The notes under the pieces are model-generated. The model had not been told where the DNA came from. It saw only the letters and a list, made by a program, of their open reading frames with translations, and searched no databases. Shown here piece after piece: positions 1 to 7,296 of a stretch of DNA of 43,328 bases (its first letter is position 1; each line of letters begins with the position of its first letter). The position numbers and the translations under genes are program-made. Origin of the DNA: Bacillaceae bacterium Marseille-Q3522 (lineage in GTDB: Bacteria; Bacillota; Bacilli; Bacillales; Cytobacillaceae); contig JAGKQJ010000013.1 in NCBI GenBank assembly GCA_017898095.1, positions 1-43,328 on the forward strand. Direction: 5' to 3'.

Positions 1-108
1 CTCTTCAACAGTACCTGTAAACCTAAAATCTTCATTCCATTCATCACCAAAGCAACCAGATAATACGAATAATACCACAATGATAAATGATAAGTGTTTT
101 TTGATAAT
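1..108 (-). CDS. Lipoprotein, N-terminal part only (runs off the window)
   Basis: The minus strand reads a short Lys-rich N-terminus, a hydrophobic stretch (about residues 6-15) and the lipobox LSGC, followed by an acidic region. This is a typical type II signal peptide, so the product should be an exported lipid-anchored protein. The rest lies beyond base 1. No ATG, GTG or TTG exists in frame: an in-frame TAG lies three codons upstream of the first possible start, so translation would have to begin at ATT (106-108) or ATC (103-105). A G-rich stretch at about 117-124 sits at ribosome-binding distance. Either a rare ATT start or a 5'-damaged gene is possible. The function cannot be told from 36 codons. 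Confidence 0.5.
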   Translation of the reverse strand, partial: MIKKHLSFIIVVLFVLSGCFGDEWNEDFRFTGTVEE

Positions 109-266
109 AAGAGACTACCCCCCATATATAATTATTTTGTGATGGAGTAATTCCCCAATGGTCTATAATATTACCCAATTTAGAATAGACCATAATATGA
201 AAAAAATCCACAGGATAAAAACGAAATCACTGTGGAAAACAAATCATTCTCAAATGGATATATCCT

Positions 267-386
267 TTATTTTACAATCCCAAGCACAAAGCCGTCATAG
301 CCTTTTGTCCCGACGGTTTTAGGATTGGTATAATGATACCAATCAACCTTTTTCAAAGCCTTCGTATAATAGCATGGGAATTCAGG
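267..386 (-). pseudogene. C-terminal remnant of an unidentified protein
   Basis: An open stretch of about 39 codons ends at TAA (267-269) and reads like the tail of a real protein, rich in Tyr, Trp, Lys and Gly (for example VDWYHYTNP and KGYDGFVLG). An in-frame TAA lies just upstream of the CCT codon at 384-386, at a short direct repeat, and there is no start codon. I do not recognise the family. It is most likely what remains of a deleted gene; chance coding-like composition is the alternative. Confidence 0.35.
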
Positions 387-470
387 TTAAATTTTCGTAT
401 AAAGTGCGTAGACGGATGATTTAACGGGTATAAAAGAAGGGGAATTCAGGTTAAATCCTGAGGGTTTAAA

Positions 471-500
471 AAAAGTACACCACTTTAGTGATGTACTTTT
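471..500 (-). terminator. Rho-independent terminator downstream of yugI
   Basis: Nearly perfect palindrome with arms AAAAGTACA and TGTACTTTT plus an inner CAC/GTG pairing around a TTTA loop, 17 bp after the yugI stop. A/T tracts on both sides allow termination in either direction. Confidence 0.75.
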
Positions 501-516
501 CGGCAATTTCTGTATA

Positions 517-912
517 CTATTTTCGGATTAAATTGTCACGTTTTGATTGTTCAATCCATTCTTGCAGTTTATCCTTTAATATATGAAAGCCATTTGCAGA
601 TTCCGTTTCTATCAATTTTGCTGACATTTGCCGTTTTTCCCGGGTTTTTTGCTCTTTTATTTCAGAAGTTTGCAGAGCTTGCCGGATTGATAAGCCAATC
701 TTTCCGCTCGACTCATCTACAGACAAAACCTTTACCGTTACCTCATCACCAATTTTTACATGATCATGAATATCTTTAACAAAGCCGTCTGTCACTTCCG
801 AAATATGAACCAGACCCTGCGTATTTTCATCTAAGGAAACAAACGCGCCATATGGCTGAATCCCGGTTATTTTCCCTGTAATAATATTTCCTGCTTCAAA
901 CTTTTCTGACAT
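517..912 (-). CDS. yugI: S1-domain RNA-binding protein, YugI (general stress protein 13 type)
   Basis: A 131-residue protein with one S1 RNA-binding domain at about residues 1-75 (GKITGIQPYGAFVSLDE, then GLVHISEV and IGLSIR). A basic linker and a C-terminal LKDKLQEWIEQS helix, typical of YugI/GSP13, follow. Proteins of this type associate with ribosomes and are stress-induced in B. subtilis. I place the start at the ATG giving MSEKFEAG because length and N-terminus then match the family; longer in-frame starts up to 990 exist, and none has a strong ribosome binding site. It lies downstream of alaT, as in B. subtilis, and is followed by a terminator. Confidence 0.9.
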   Translation of the reverse strand: MSEKFEAGNIITGKITGIQPYGAFVSLDENTQGLVHISEVTDGFVKDIHDHVKIGDEVTVKVLSVDESSGKIGLSIRQALQTSEIKEQKTREKRQMSAKLIETESANGFHILKDKLQEWIEQSKRDNLIRK

Positions 913-1146
913 GGAACTACTGCCACTCATACATAGATAAACATATTTATTCGTAAATCTGTAATATTTTTTCGCGTCCTTGCCCGGCAAATTTTATAAA
1001 TATATCATTATTATCTATAATTGCAGCAGCTTTTTCACCTCTCTATTCTTCCGTTTTTATTTTTTTTCTTGTCTAGAACCGTAACAACTTTTTATCTGCA
1101 ACAAATAATATTACCATAAGAAAAAGAAATAAAAAAGGCTTCGTGA

Positions 1147-2313
1147 TCAAAGACGCGCTAAAAAATGCTGCATTCGTTTAATGGCTTCTTGTAATTGTTC
1201 CATTGATGAAGCATAAGAGCAGCGGATATGTCCTTCTCCGCTTTCACCAAAGGCACTTCCCGGTACAACAGCGACTTTTTCTTCCAAAAGAAGGCGCTCA
1301 GCAAATTGCTCCGATGACAGCCCCGTTCTTTCTATAGATGGAAAAGCATAAAAGGCACCACCGGGATTATGACAAGACAAGCCGATTTCCCGTAACGATT
1401 GAATAAAATAATTACGTCTGCGCCGGTAACTTTTTCTCATCGTTTCAACATCTTTCCTGCCGTTTTGTAGTGCTTCAATTGCTGCATATTGTGCTGTAAC
1501 AGATGCACACATCGTTGCATATTGATGAATTTTTAACATTGCGTTCGTAATGGCTTCCGGAGCACAAACGAAGCCGAGCCGCCAGCCGGTCATTGCAAAC
1601 CCTTTCGAAAACCCTGAGATCACGATCGTGCGCTTTTTCATATTTTTCACAGCTGCCATGCTGATATACGGTTCATCGTAGCAAAGCTCTGCATATATTT
1701 CGTCGGAAATAATTAGTAAATCGTGAGTATCTGCAACTTGTGCAATCATCTCTAATTCATGCTTGCTTAAGACAGATCCGGTCGGATTATTAGGAGAACA
1801 CAGCATTACTGCTTTTGTACGATTTGTAATGACAGATTCAAGCTGGCTGGCCGTTACATTAAAATTATTTTCTTTTAATGCTTGAATCGTAATGGCTTTT
1901 CCTCCCGCAAGTGTTACTAAAGGGGCATAGGAAACAAAGCATGGCTCGACGACAATAACTTCATCACCGGGATCAAGGATCGATCTGAATGCAATGTCTA
2001 AAGCCTGGCTTGCTCCGATTGTGACGATCATCTCTGTTTCCGGACAATAGGAAACGGAAAATTGTTTCTTCATATAAGATGCTATTTCTTCGCGCAGCTC
2101 GATTAAACCGGCATTTGCAGTGTAGGAAGTGTGTCCCTGTTCCAATGATAAAATTGCCGCTTCTCTAATTGACCAGGAAGTAACAAAGTCAGGTTCTCCG
2201 ACCCCTAACGACACGACTCCTTTCATGCCGGCCGCGAGATCAAAAAATTTTCGGATCCCTGATGGCTTTAACTGGTCAACATTTTTCGCGACATACGTTT
2301 TTGTTTCCATCAT
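1147..2313 (-). CDS. alaT: Alanine transaminase AlaT (class I/II PLP aminotransferase)
   Basis: A 388-residue fold-type I PLP aminotransferase. Visible motifs are the substrate-binding NNPTGS (about 175-180), DEIY with cofactor-contacting D204 and Y207, the Schiff-base lysine K237 in SGFSKGFAMTGWRLGF, and R245. It interconverts alanine/2-oxoglutarate and pyruvate/glutamate in the cytosol. Assignment to AlaT (YugH) rests on similarity plus position: alaR lies just upstream and yugI downstream, as in B. subtilis. In B. subtilis AlaR is the activator of this operon. Here a second-family repeat (2393-2480) separates alaR and alaT. Start codons at 2313 and 2310 cannot be separated because the ribosome binding site is weak. 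Confidence 0.9.
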   Translation of the reverse strand: MMETKTYVAKNVDQLKPSGIRKFFDLAAGMKGVVSLGVGEPDFVTSWSIREAAILSLEQGHTSYTANAGLIELREEIASYMKKQFSVSYCPETEMIVTIGASQALDIAFRSILDPGDEVIVVEPCFVSYAPLVTLAGGKAITIQALKENNFNVTASQLESVITNRTKAVMLCSPNNPTGSVLSKHELEMIAQVADTHDLLIISDEIYAELCYDEPYISMAAVKNMKKRTIVISGFSKGFAMTGWRLGFVCAPEAITNAMLKIHQYATMCASVTAQYAAIEALQNGRKDVETMRKSYRRRRNYFIQSLREIGLSCHNPGGAFYAFPSIERTGLSSEQFAERLLLEEKVAVVPGSAFGESGEGHIRCSYASSMEQLQEAIKRMQHFLARL

Positions 2314-2392
2314 TTTTTTAGCACAGGCAGCACTTTTTTCATGAGGAAAATTGCCTGTACTTCCTCCCTTCCTTCTTTAAAAAAGCTCTTTT

Positions 2393-2480
2393 TCCCCCGC
2401 CTCTAATTGAAGCATGGGTAGGATTTCCCTATTAAGCGGAGTATTCCCCGCAGTTTTTAGTTTACTGAAATGAGTTCACT
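2393..2480 (-). repeat. Family-2 palindromic repeat (diverged copy) between alaR and alaT
   Basis: Read on the minus strand it begins GTGAACTCATTTCAGTAAAC and ends near TTAGAGGCGGGGG. These are the same ends as the clear copy at 32792-32900 (ATGAACTCGTTTCAGTAAAC ... TTAGAGGTGGAGG). The middle is diverged, with its own short hairpin (CTGCGGGG...CTCCGC). It lies in the alaR-alaT gap. Confidence 0.55.
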
Positions 2481-2491
2481 AAAATGACAGT

Positions 2492-2995
2492 TCATGGTGA
2501 TACAATCATTCTTTTATCATCGTCACCTTTTGGCTCGAAAATCGTGCCGTCATGTTTATATTTTTTTAAGATAAAATGCGTTGTCGTAGAAATAACGGAT
2601 TCAACCGTTGACAGTTTTTCTGATACAAAGCGGGCGACATCATTCATTGAATTTCCTTCAATGACAACAGATAAATCGTAGGCACCGGACATTAAATAAA
2701 GCGATTTTACCTCGGGAAAGCGATAAATTCTTTCTGCCACTTCATCAAAGCCAACGCCTCTTTTCGGGGTCACTTTTACATCAATCATCGCTGTTACGCC
2801 TTCATGACCATCAACTTTTGCCCAATTTATTACTGATGTATGACATACAATCACATTTAAATCTTCCAGCTTTTTGATCGCTTTTGTTGTTTCTTCAACA
2901 GATAATCCAGTCATTTTCGCTAAGTCTTCATTTGTTAATCTGGCATTATCCTCAAGTATTTCCGCAAGTTCAATCTCCGTGTTTGTTAACTTCAT
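2492..2995 (-). CDS. alaR: Lrp/AsnC-family regulator AlaR
   Basis: A 167-residue regulator with an N-terminal winged helix-turn-helix (about 1-60, TNEDLAKMTGLSVEETTKAI) and a C-terminal RAM/AsnC effector domain (about 70-150, VKSLYLMSGAYDLSVVIEG). In B. subtilis the orthologue (YugG) activates alaT. The start is the ATG at 2993-2995, with TTGGAGGAG placed 8 bases upstream; the longer reading from 3010 would begin inside that ribosome binding site. It is followed by alaT on the same strand and lies next to a patB remnant on the opposite strand. Confidence 0.88.
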   Translation of the reverse strand: MKLTNTEIELAEILEDNARLTNEDLAKMTGLSVEETTKAIKKLEDLNVIVCHTSVINWAKVDGHEGVTAMIDVKVTPKRGVGFDEVAERIYRFPEVKSLYLMSGAYDLSVVIEGNSMNDVARFVSEKLSTVESVISTTTHFILKKYKHDGTIFEPKGDDDKRMIVSP

Positions 2996-3154
2996 GAAAA
3001 ACTCCTCCAATGTTGTACTAAAATATTTTCATTATATCAAATTTTATCGTGAAAAATCTTCATTGCACAAAATATCTTTTTAAATCCCGCTATATTCCTG
3101 TATTGCCATGAAAATAAAAGGGGGTGTTCCTTCTCATTTTGCAAGCGATCGATT

Positions 3155-3739
3155 ATGATGGAATCAATACAAATAGATACGCTTCCGATTGCGTCATTAG
3201 AAAAAAAATATCAAGAAACGATCATCACGTGTGTTGGTGTTGCTCCAAGTAAAACATTTAAACTCGCAGACTTGCAGGCTTCCTGCGCCATCATCGCAAA
3301 CAAAAAGCTGCGTGTAAAATTTGCGGAGGAGTTGGCTGTCCAGGGGCTGACTTTGTTAAATACATTCGCATCAACAGCAATCGAAGCCGCTTATCGCTGC
3401 GGGGAAAGCTGGTTAGAAGAACTGCTGGTTTATTTAAAAGAGAATATTGCCTTTTCGAAACAGTTTATCGCAGAAAAACTTCCCCGGCTCACCGTTATGG
3501 AACCGGAAGGCACCTATATACTATGGATTGGATATCACAACCTGCACCTGACAAAGGAAGCTGCAAAAGAAAAATTGTTAACAGAAGGGAAGCTTGCTGT
3601 TGAGCTTGGCGAAAAATTTGGACAAGGCGGGGAAGGATTTATCCGCATGAATATTGCATGTCCGAAAGAAACATTGCAGACTGGATTGGAACAGCTGCAG
3701 CTTGCCTTCTCTGCTCCAAAAAAACAAGAAACTGACTGA
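3155..3739 (+). pseudogene. PatB/MalY-type aminotransferase, C-terminal half only
   Basis: This 194-residue reading frame matches only the second half of PatB-type cystathionine beta-lyases/aminotransferases (about 390 residues in full). It starts near the PLP-lysine motif (APSKTFKLADLQAS; usually APSKTFNLAGLQ) and runs to a normal C-terminus (GEGFIRMNIACPKETLQ). The N-terminal domain that shapes the PLP pocket is absent, and no coding continuation is seen between 3000 and 3155. In B. subtilis patB lies near the yugGHI genes, so this is best read as the remnant of a resident gene. Two residues of the normally conserved lysine motif have changed (N to K, G to D), which fits decay. A very short functional protein is unlikely. 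Confidence 0.75.
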
Positions 3740-3838
3740 AAGTACGGATAACGAACTTTCAAGCCAGTTTCAAGTGACTTTTTTCCCAGTATAGAAAAAT
3801 TTCAGGATACTTCAGGTGGAGATTCATCTCCCCTGCGA

Positions 3839-4615
3839 TTAATGATCCTTTGCTGCTTCTTTATCTTTTGTTAAAAACCAGCCGCAAAGTGCAATTGTTA
3901 CTAAAACGGCATAAAACAATACTGTCCAAAGCGTGGAATGCGGAAATTCCTCGGGGATATAACCTAAAGCCGGATGTGCAAACGTATAGACAAGAAGTTT
4001 AATCCCTACCCAGCCTACAATCACAAAGGCGGCAATTTCCAAACCCGGTTTGCGGTGCAACAAGGTAACAAAAGCATTAGCTGCAAAGCGCATTATAATA
4101 AGTCCGATCATTCCTCCACCTAGAACGACAAGGAATTTTCCGCCGTCCAAACCGCCAATATCCGGAATAGGAGTATCGGATAATGTCAATGCCAGTGCTA
4201 CAGCAGCCAAAATCGAATCAACCGCAAAAGCAATATCGGCAATTTCAACTTTTAGGACAGTTGCCCATAATCCCGAACCTTTTTTCTCGCTATTATTTTG
4301 ATCTGTTTCTTCTTCGCCTTGTTTTTTCTTTATTGTTTTTCTAATAATGTGGTTAATGGAAATGTATAACAAGTAAAGCGCACCAATTGCTTGAACCTGC
4401 CAAACATCAACAAGAAATGAAATAATAAATAATGATGCGAAACGAAATACGAAAGCACCGGCTAATCCGTAAAATAAAGCTTTTTTCCGTTGATCTTCCG
4501 GAAGATGTTTTACCATAATAGCTAATACAAGTGCGTTATCAGCAGCTAATACCCCTTCTAATACTACAAGGACGAGCAGCACCCATCCATATTCCAATAA
4601 TAATGAATAATCCAT
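3839..4615 (-). CDS. TerC-family integral membrane protein, probable Mn2+ exporter
   Basis: A 258-residue polytopic protein, about seven membrane segments, with the TerC signature acidic motifs within membrane helices (LEGVLAADNALVLAIMV near residues 19-35 and IAFAVDSILAAVAL near 128-141). A charged cytoplasmic loop lies at about 95-112. Members such as B. subtilis YceF and YkoY (MeeF, MeeY) move Mn2+ outward to load secreted enzymes. The ribosome binding site AAAGGGAGTGATT precedes the ATG. A Mn-type riboswitch reads toward this gene from 5370-5470, but a 482-bp repetitive element lies between them, with its right end only 28 bases from the start codon. Whether the riboswitch still controls the gene is open. 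Confidence 0.85.
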   Translation of the reverse strand: MDYSLLLEYGWVLLVLVVLEGVLAADNALVLAIMVKHLPEDQRKKALFYGLAGAFVFRFASLFIISFLVDVWQVQAIGALYLLYISINHIIRKTIKKKQGEEETDQNNSEKKGSGLWATVLKVEIADIAFAVDSILAAVALALTLSDTPIPDIGGLDGGKFLVVLGGGMIGLIIMRFAANAFVTLLHRKPGLEIAAFVIVGWVGIKLLVYTFAHPALGYIPEEFPHSTLWTVLFYAVLVTIALCGWFLTKDKEAAKDH

Positions 4616-4643
4616 GAAATAATCACTCCCTTTATAACTTGAG

Positions 4644-5125
4644 ATAAAGTGAAACTTCCATCTGTGGGGTTTTTCAACGCATAGAACGTGCTAGTGCCGA
4701 CGTTCCAACAGGACACCTGAGTTCTTAGACGGCACACTTCCCCCACTGATGGTTAGTCACGCAGAGCCTGATTGATTTTTCTAAGGGCTGAAGCTCTAAA
4801 AAAAACCTTATCACGCAGAGCCTGATTGATTTTTCTAAGGGCTGAAGCCCTAAAAAAAACCTTATCACGCGGAGCCTGACTGATTTTTCTAAGAGCTGAA
4901 GCCCTAAGAAAAACCTTATCACGCGGAGCCTGACTGATTTTTCTAAGAGCTGAAGCCCTAAGAAAAACCTTGTCACGCGGAGCCTGACTGATTTTTCTAA
5001 GGGCTGAAGCCCTAAAAAAAACCTTGTCTCACCAATCGGGCCTTTAGGGGCAGTTTATCCCCCGCAAAAACGATTGGTTACACCCCCATTTTTGAGGCTG
5101 GGGTATTACTGCCCCTTAATCTGCG
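4644..5125 (-). mobile_element. Element P copy A (482 bp, five 54-bp units), probable IS200/IS605-type non-autonomous element
   Basis: Largest copy in the window, oriented on the minus strand. The left end (CGCAGATTAAGGGGCAG on the minus strand) is at 5125 and is preceded by TTAT. The right end, CACTTTAT, finishes at 4644. The left module has nested stems pairing GGGGCAGT with ACTGCCCC around a C-rich/G-rich stem, although the inner stem is partly broken in this copy. The right module pairs CCATCAGTGGGG with CCCCA(C/G)ATGG. It contains no gene. It lies between the riboswitch terminator and the ribosome binding site of the TerC gene. Confidence 0.8.
4758..5027 (-). repeat. Tandem array, five 54-bp hairpin units inside element P copy A
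   Basis: Units begin at CACGC at 4758, 4812, 4866, 4920 and 4974: five copies with an exact 54-bp period and no spacers. Each unit holds a hairpin (TTTTTCTAAGGGCT paired with AGCCCTAAGAAAA, loop GA) plus a linker CACGC(A/G)GAGCCTGA. Differences between units (GCAGAG versus GCGGAG, AAGGGC versus AAGAGC) show that the array grew by local duplication. The period is a multiple of three, so it reads as an 18-residue repeated peptide, but I do not consider it coding. Confidence 0.9.
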
Positions 5126-5312
5126 ATAATTTATAAAAAAATATCCTTTTTCTTTTACAATTTTGTTATAATGTAAGCCCCTCCCATCGTTTTTATTATG
5201 TCATCCCGGACAGTAGCGAAAAGTGCGTGGAATCCCTTCTAACGGACATTGCCTGAGAAACCTTCTTAATAAAGAAAAAATGCACTAGCCGGACGGATCC
5301 GGAGCAGGACAT

Positions 5313-5341
5313 AAAAAAACCTTTACTAAAGCAGTAAAGGT
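5313..5341 (-). terminator. Intrinsic terminator of the Mn riboswitch
   Basis: On the minus strand ACCTTTACT and AGTAAAGGT form a stem around GCTT, followed directly by a run of Ts. The upstream arm repeats the sequence of the riboswitch 3' stem (GAGACCTTTACT), so alternative pairing between aptamer and terminator is possible, as expected for a transcriptional switch. Confidence 0.75.
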
Positions 5342-5364
5342 CCTTTACATAAATATTAAACCTC

Positions 5365-5470
5365 TACCATTCTAGTAAAGGTCTCGCTAACAACAATTAT
5401 GTTGTCAATAAAGCCGGAGAATCTTCTCGTAATGACGACTTTATTGTCCCAGCTACTCCCCTTTAATTAA
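5365..5470 (-). ncRNA. yybP-ykoY (manganese) riboswitch aptamer
   Basis: On the minus strand the two hallmark blocks of this class are present: AAAGGGGAGTAGC at the 5' side (about 5453-5466) and GCGAGACCTTTAC at the 3' side (about 5375-5390). Between them are two paired arms, CAATAAAGTCG...CGGCTTTATTG and ACAACATAATTGTTGT. This class binds Mn2+ and turns on exporters such as MntP and TerC/YkoY-type proteins. A sigma-A-like promoter lies upstream and a terminator directly downstream. The nearest gene in the reading direction is the TerC gene, but it is about 700 bp away across a mobile element. Confidence 0.85.
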
Positions 5471-5490
5471 GGAAGTATGAAATTAAGTTT

Positions 5491-5519
5491 AATATAAACG
5501 ATACAACCACTTTTGTCAA
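5491..5519 (-). promoter_or_regulatory. Sigma-A promoter for the Mn riboswitch
   Basis: Minus strand TTGACA (5514-5519), 17-base spacer, TATATT (5491-5496). The -10 box lies about 25 bases upstream of the aptamer's first conserved block. Confidence 0.75.
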
Positions 5520-5735
5520 TCAAAACTTTACTGCATTTTTCAATAATTTCAGTAAAGTGATTCCGATTCTTCACCAATGTATCAACCTGTAAAAAATTAT
5601 TAATCCTTACTGCTTCCCAGAGGTGTAAAATCTATAATTATCGCATGAAAGTTAACGAAAAAATTGCACTGCCTTTTTGAACAATCTCTATAGAAACTCG
5701 TAAAAAGTTACAAATACAAATAGGAGGGGGAGTGA

Positions 5736-6275
5736 TTATTGATCTTGTGCTTTTTTCTGTGCTGATTTTTTTGCAATTACGCCGCAGGCAATCCGATCCC
5801 CTGCATCACCGGCAGGCTGGCTCATCCCGTCATCGGCTTGGTCATTTATGACAATAGAAGTACCTTTTTTTGTAAAAAGAGACGTTTTACCATCCCTTAA
5901 TGTTACTTGTGGGGCCATGAAAGTCACCTTTACGGTTTGGTCTTCTTTCACAATGATATTAGGCAGATCACCGGCGTGCGAACCTTCCGGATGAAGAAGA
6001 CCATGTTTTTTCTGATCCGGGTTAAAATGATCTCCTGCTGATTTAAAATCAGGCGGCTGGCAGTTTCCGGAATCGTGGACATGGATTGCATGGACTCCAG
6101 GAGTCAGCCCTGATAAATCAAGAGCAAACTCCAAACCTTGCGCTTTTTCCGTTAAAGTGATGTTTCCTAATGAGTCACCATCCGCATTAAACATTTCTAC
6201 ATCAAGTTTAGATATTTTCTCTTCCATACAGCCTGTTAAAAGAAGGGGGACAATTAGCAAAAATCTTTTTTTCAT
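5736..6275 (-). CDS. SodC-like Cu/Zn superoxide dismutase-family lipoprotein (YojM type), one Cu ligand missing
   Basis: A 179-residue protein with a lipobox LLTGC (C16), so exported and lipid-anchored. The Cu/Zn-SOD fold is clear: HVH (H65, H67) as two copper ligands, bridging H83 (AGDHFNP), zinc ligands H91, H100 and D103 (HAGD), a probable disulfide C72-C164, and the active-site-type arginine R161 in DAGDRIACGVI. The fourth copper ligand, normally His in the VxH motif after the 130s, is Asn here (IVIND, N144; codon AAT). B. subtilis YojM is a published paralogue that also lacks copper ligands, so catalytic activity is doubtful; a metal-binding or structural role is possible. It stands alone, and no promoter was defined. 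Confidence 0.85.
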   Translation of the reverse strand: MKKRFLLIVPLLLTGCMEEKISKLDVEMFNADGDSLGNITLTEKAQGLEFALDLSGLTPGVHAIHVHDSGNCQPPDFKSAGDHFNPDQKKHGLLHPEGSHAGDLPNIIVKEDQTVKVTFMAPQVTLRDGKTSLFTKKGTSIVINDQADDGMSQPAGDAGDRIACGVIAKKSAQKKAQDQ

Positions 6276-6369
6276 GTTCTGCCTCCAAAAAAGCTTTTTC
6301 TTTTAGTGTGCCCCTCCTTGTAAACATTAAACGGTAATTTCAAAGGCATAAGAACAAGGCTTTACCGGA

Positions 6370-6443
6370 TGGCATCTCCCGCCTAAAACGATTGATTACA
6401 TCTCCATTTTTGAGGCGGGGGTATTACTACCCCATAATCTGCG
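6370..6443 (-). mobile_element. Element P copy C, left module only
   Basis: Minus-strand left end CGCAGATTATGGGG at 6443, preceded by TTAT, with the inner stem CCCCCGCCT...AGGCGGGAG intact. Everything beyond the left module is missing, so this is a truncated copy. It lies between sodC and the small membrane gene, 6 bp beyond the latter's stop. Confidence 0.7.
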
Positions 6444-6449
6444 ATAAAA

Positions 6450-6635
6450 TTACTCTTCTGCTTCTTTATTCTCTAACTTCTCCTCTAACGTTCCGGTCTT
6501 TTTTTCTTCACGCTTGGAAAGCTGGATGATAAAGCGCATAAAAAAGACTGCTGCGATCATAAATACCGCCAATGTAATGATTGCCGGAATATACTCGCTT
6601 TTATCTTCAGGAAAATATAGAAATAATTGAATCAT
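6450..6635 (-). CDS. Small single-span membrane protein, unknown function
   Basis: A 61-residue protein with one hydrophobic helix (about residues 16-38, IPAIITLAVFMIAAVFFMRFII) and a highly charged Lys/Glu-rich cytoplasmic tail. An AGGGCAGG ribosome binding site precedes the ATG. It starts just 24 bp downstream of the kapD stop on the same strand, so the two are probably co-transcribed. I do not recognise a family; small membrane regulators often look like this, but no role can be assigned. Confidence 0.6.
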   Translation of the reverse strand: MIQLFLYFPEDKSEYIPAIITLAVFMIAAVFFMRFIIQLSKREEKKTGTLEEKLENKEAEE

Positions 6636-6659
6636 TTAATCCTGCCCTTTCTATGCTTA

Positions 6660-7280
6660 TTAAGCAAACTTATTTAAAAGCTTGGTCATGTCAACAATAT
6701 CTCCTATCGTCGTTACCTTTTGATTATAGAGATAACTTTTATCCTTTTCTACCAGTCGGAAAATTTTATAAGTTGTTAATGCGTCATCCAAAGCACGGTG
6801 ATGCATACCTGTTCCTTCCCGTCCATACTCCTTGACAGCCTTCCACAGGCCAGTTTGATTCTGATCGCCAAAGAAGCGTTTATACTCCATCGACAAATCT
6901 AATTCCTCGCCTGAAAACGGAAATTCTGCTTTTGCCATTTCACAATTTTTACGCAACACTCTCATATCCATATTTCCCCAAGTAACGATTTTACTATAAA
7001 AACCTTTATTTAATTCATTTAATTTTTTCAAAAGCTCAACAAAAGAAATCCCATGGTCTACCTGTTCTTGTTTAATATGTAGAAATGCTTTGCAACGTTT
7101 TGATAAAATAGGAAAACGTAAAGGGGTAACAAAGGTGGAAAACTGTATCCGTATCTCACTGCTTACAACAGCTACAACTCCTGCCTCGATAATTTCTGGA
7201 TAAAAGCCTTTAAAGTAGCTGTTCTTTTCCGGCATCGTAAACTCAAAATCAATAAACAAGAGCTGTTGATCTTCAACCAT
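6660..7280 (-). CDS. kapD: KapD, DEDDh 3'-5' exonuclease-like inhibitor of the KinA sporulation pathway
   Basis: A 206-residue protein of the RNase T/exonuclease III-like superfamily. ExoI is DFEFT (D11, E13), ExoII includes the D of WGNMDMR (D105), and ExoIII is HHRALDDA (H160/H161, D165), so the DEDDh catalytic set appears intact. In B. subtilis KapD lowers KinA-dependent entry into sporulation; its nuclease substrate is not known to me. Length equals that of the B. subtilis protein. A small membrane gene follows on the same strand. Confidence 0.85.
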   Translation of the reverse strand: MVEDQQLLFIDFEFTMPEKNSYFKGFYPEIIEAGVVAVVSSEIRIQFSTFVTPLRFPILSKRCKAFLHIKQEQVDHGISFVELLKKLNELNKGFYSKIVTWGNMDMRVLRKNCEMAKAEFPFSGEELDLSMEYKRFFGDQNQTGLWKAVKEYGREGTGMHHRALDDALTTYKIFRLVEKDKSYLYNQKVTTIGDIVDMTKLLNKFA

Positions 7281-7296
7281 ATATGCACCTACTTTC

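Noticed and set aside
4725-4976. 83-codon open frame with an 18-residue repeat on the minus strand
   Set aside because: The repeat is a by-product of the 54-bp DNA unit being a multiple of three. There is no ribosome binding site, and the frame is not kept in the other element copies.
4758-5027. Possible CRISPR array
   Set aside because: The repeats are directly adjacent with no variable spacers, differ from each other by point changes, and there are no cas genes.
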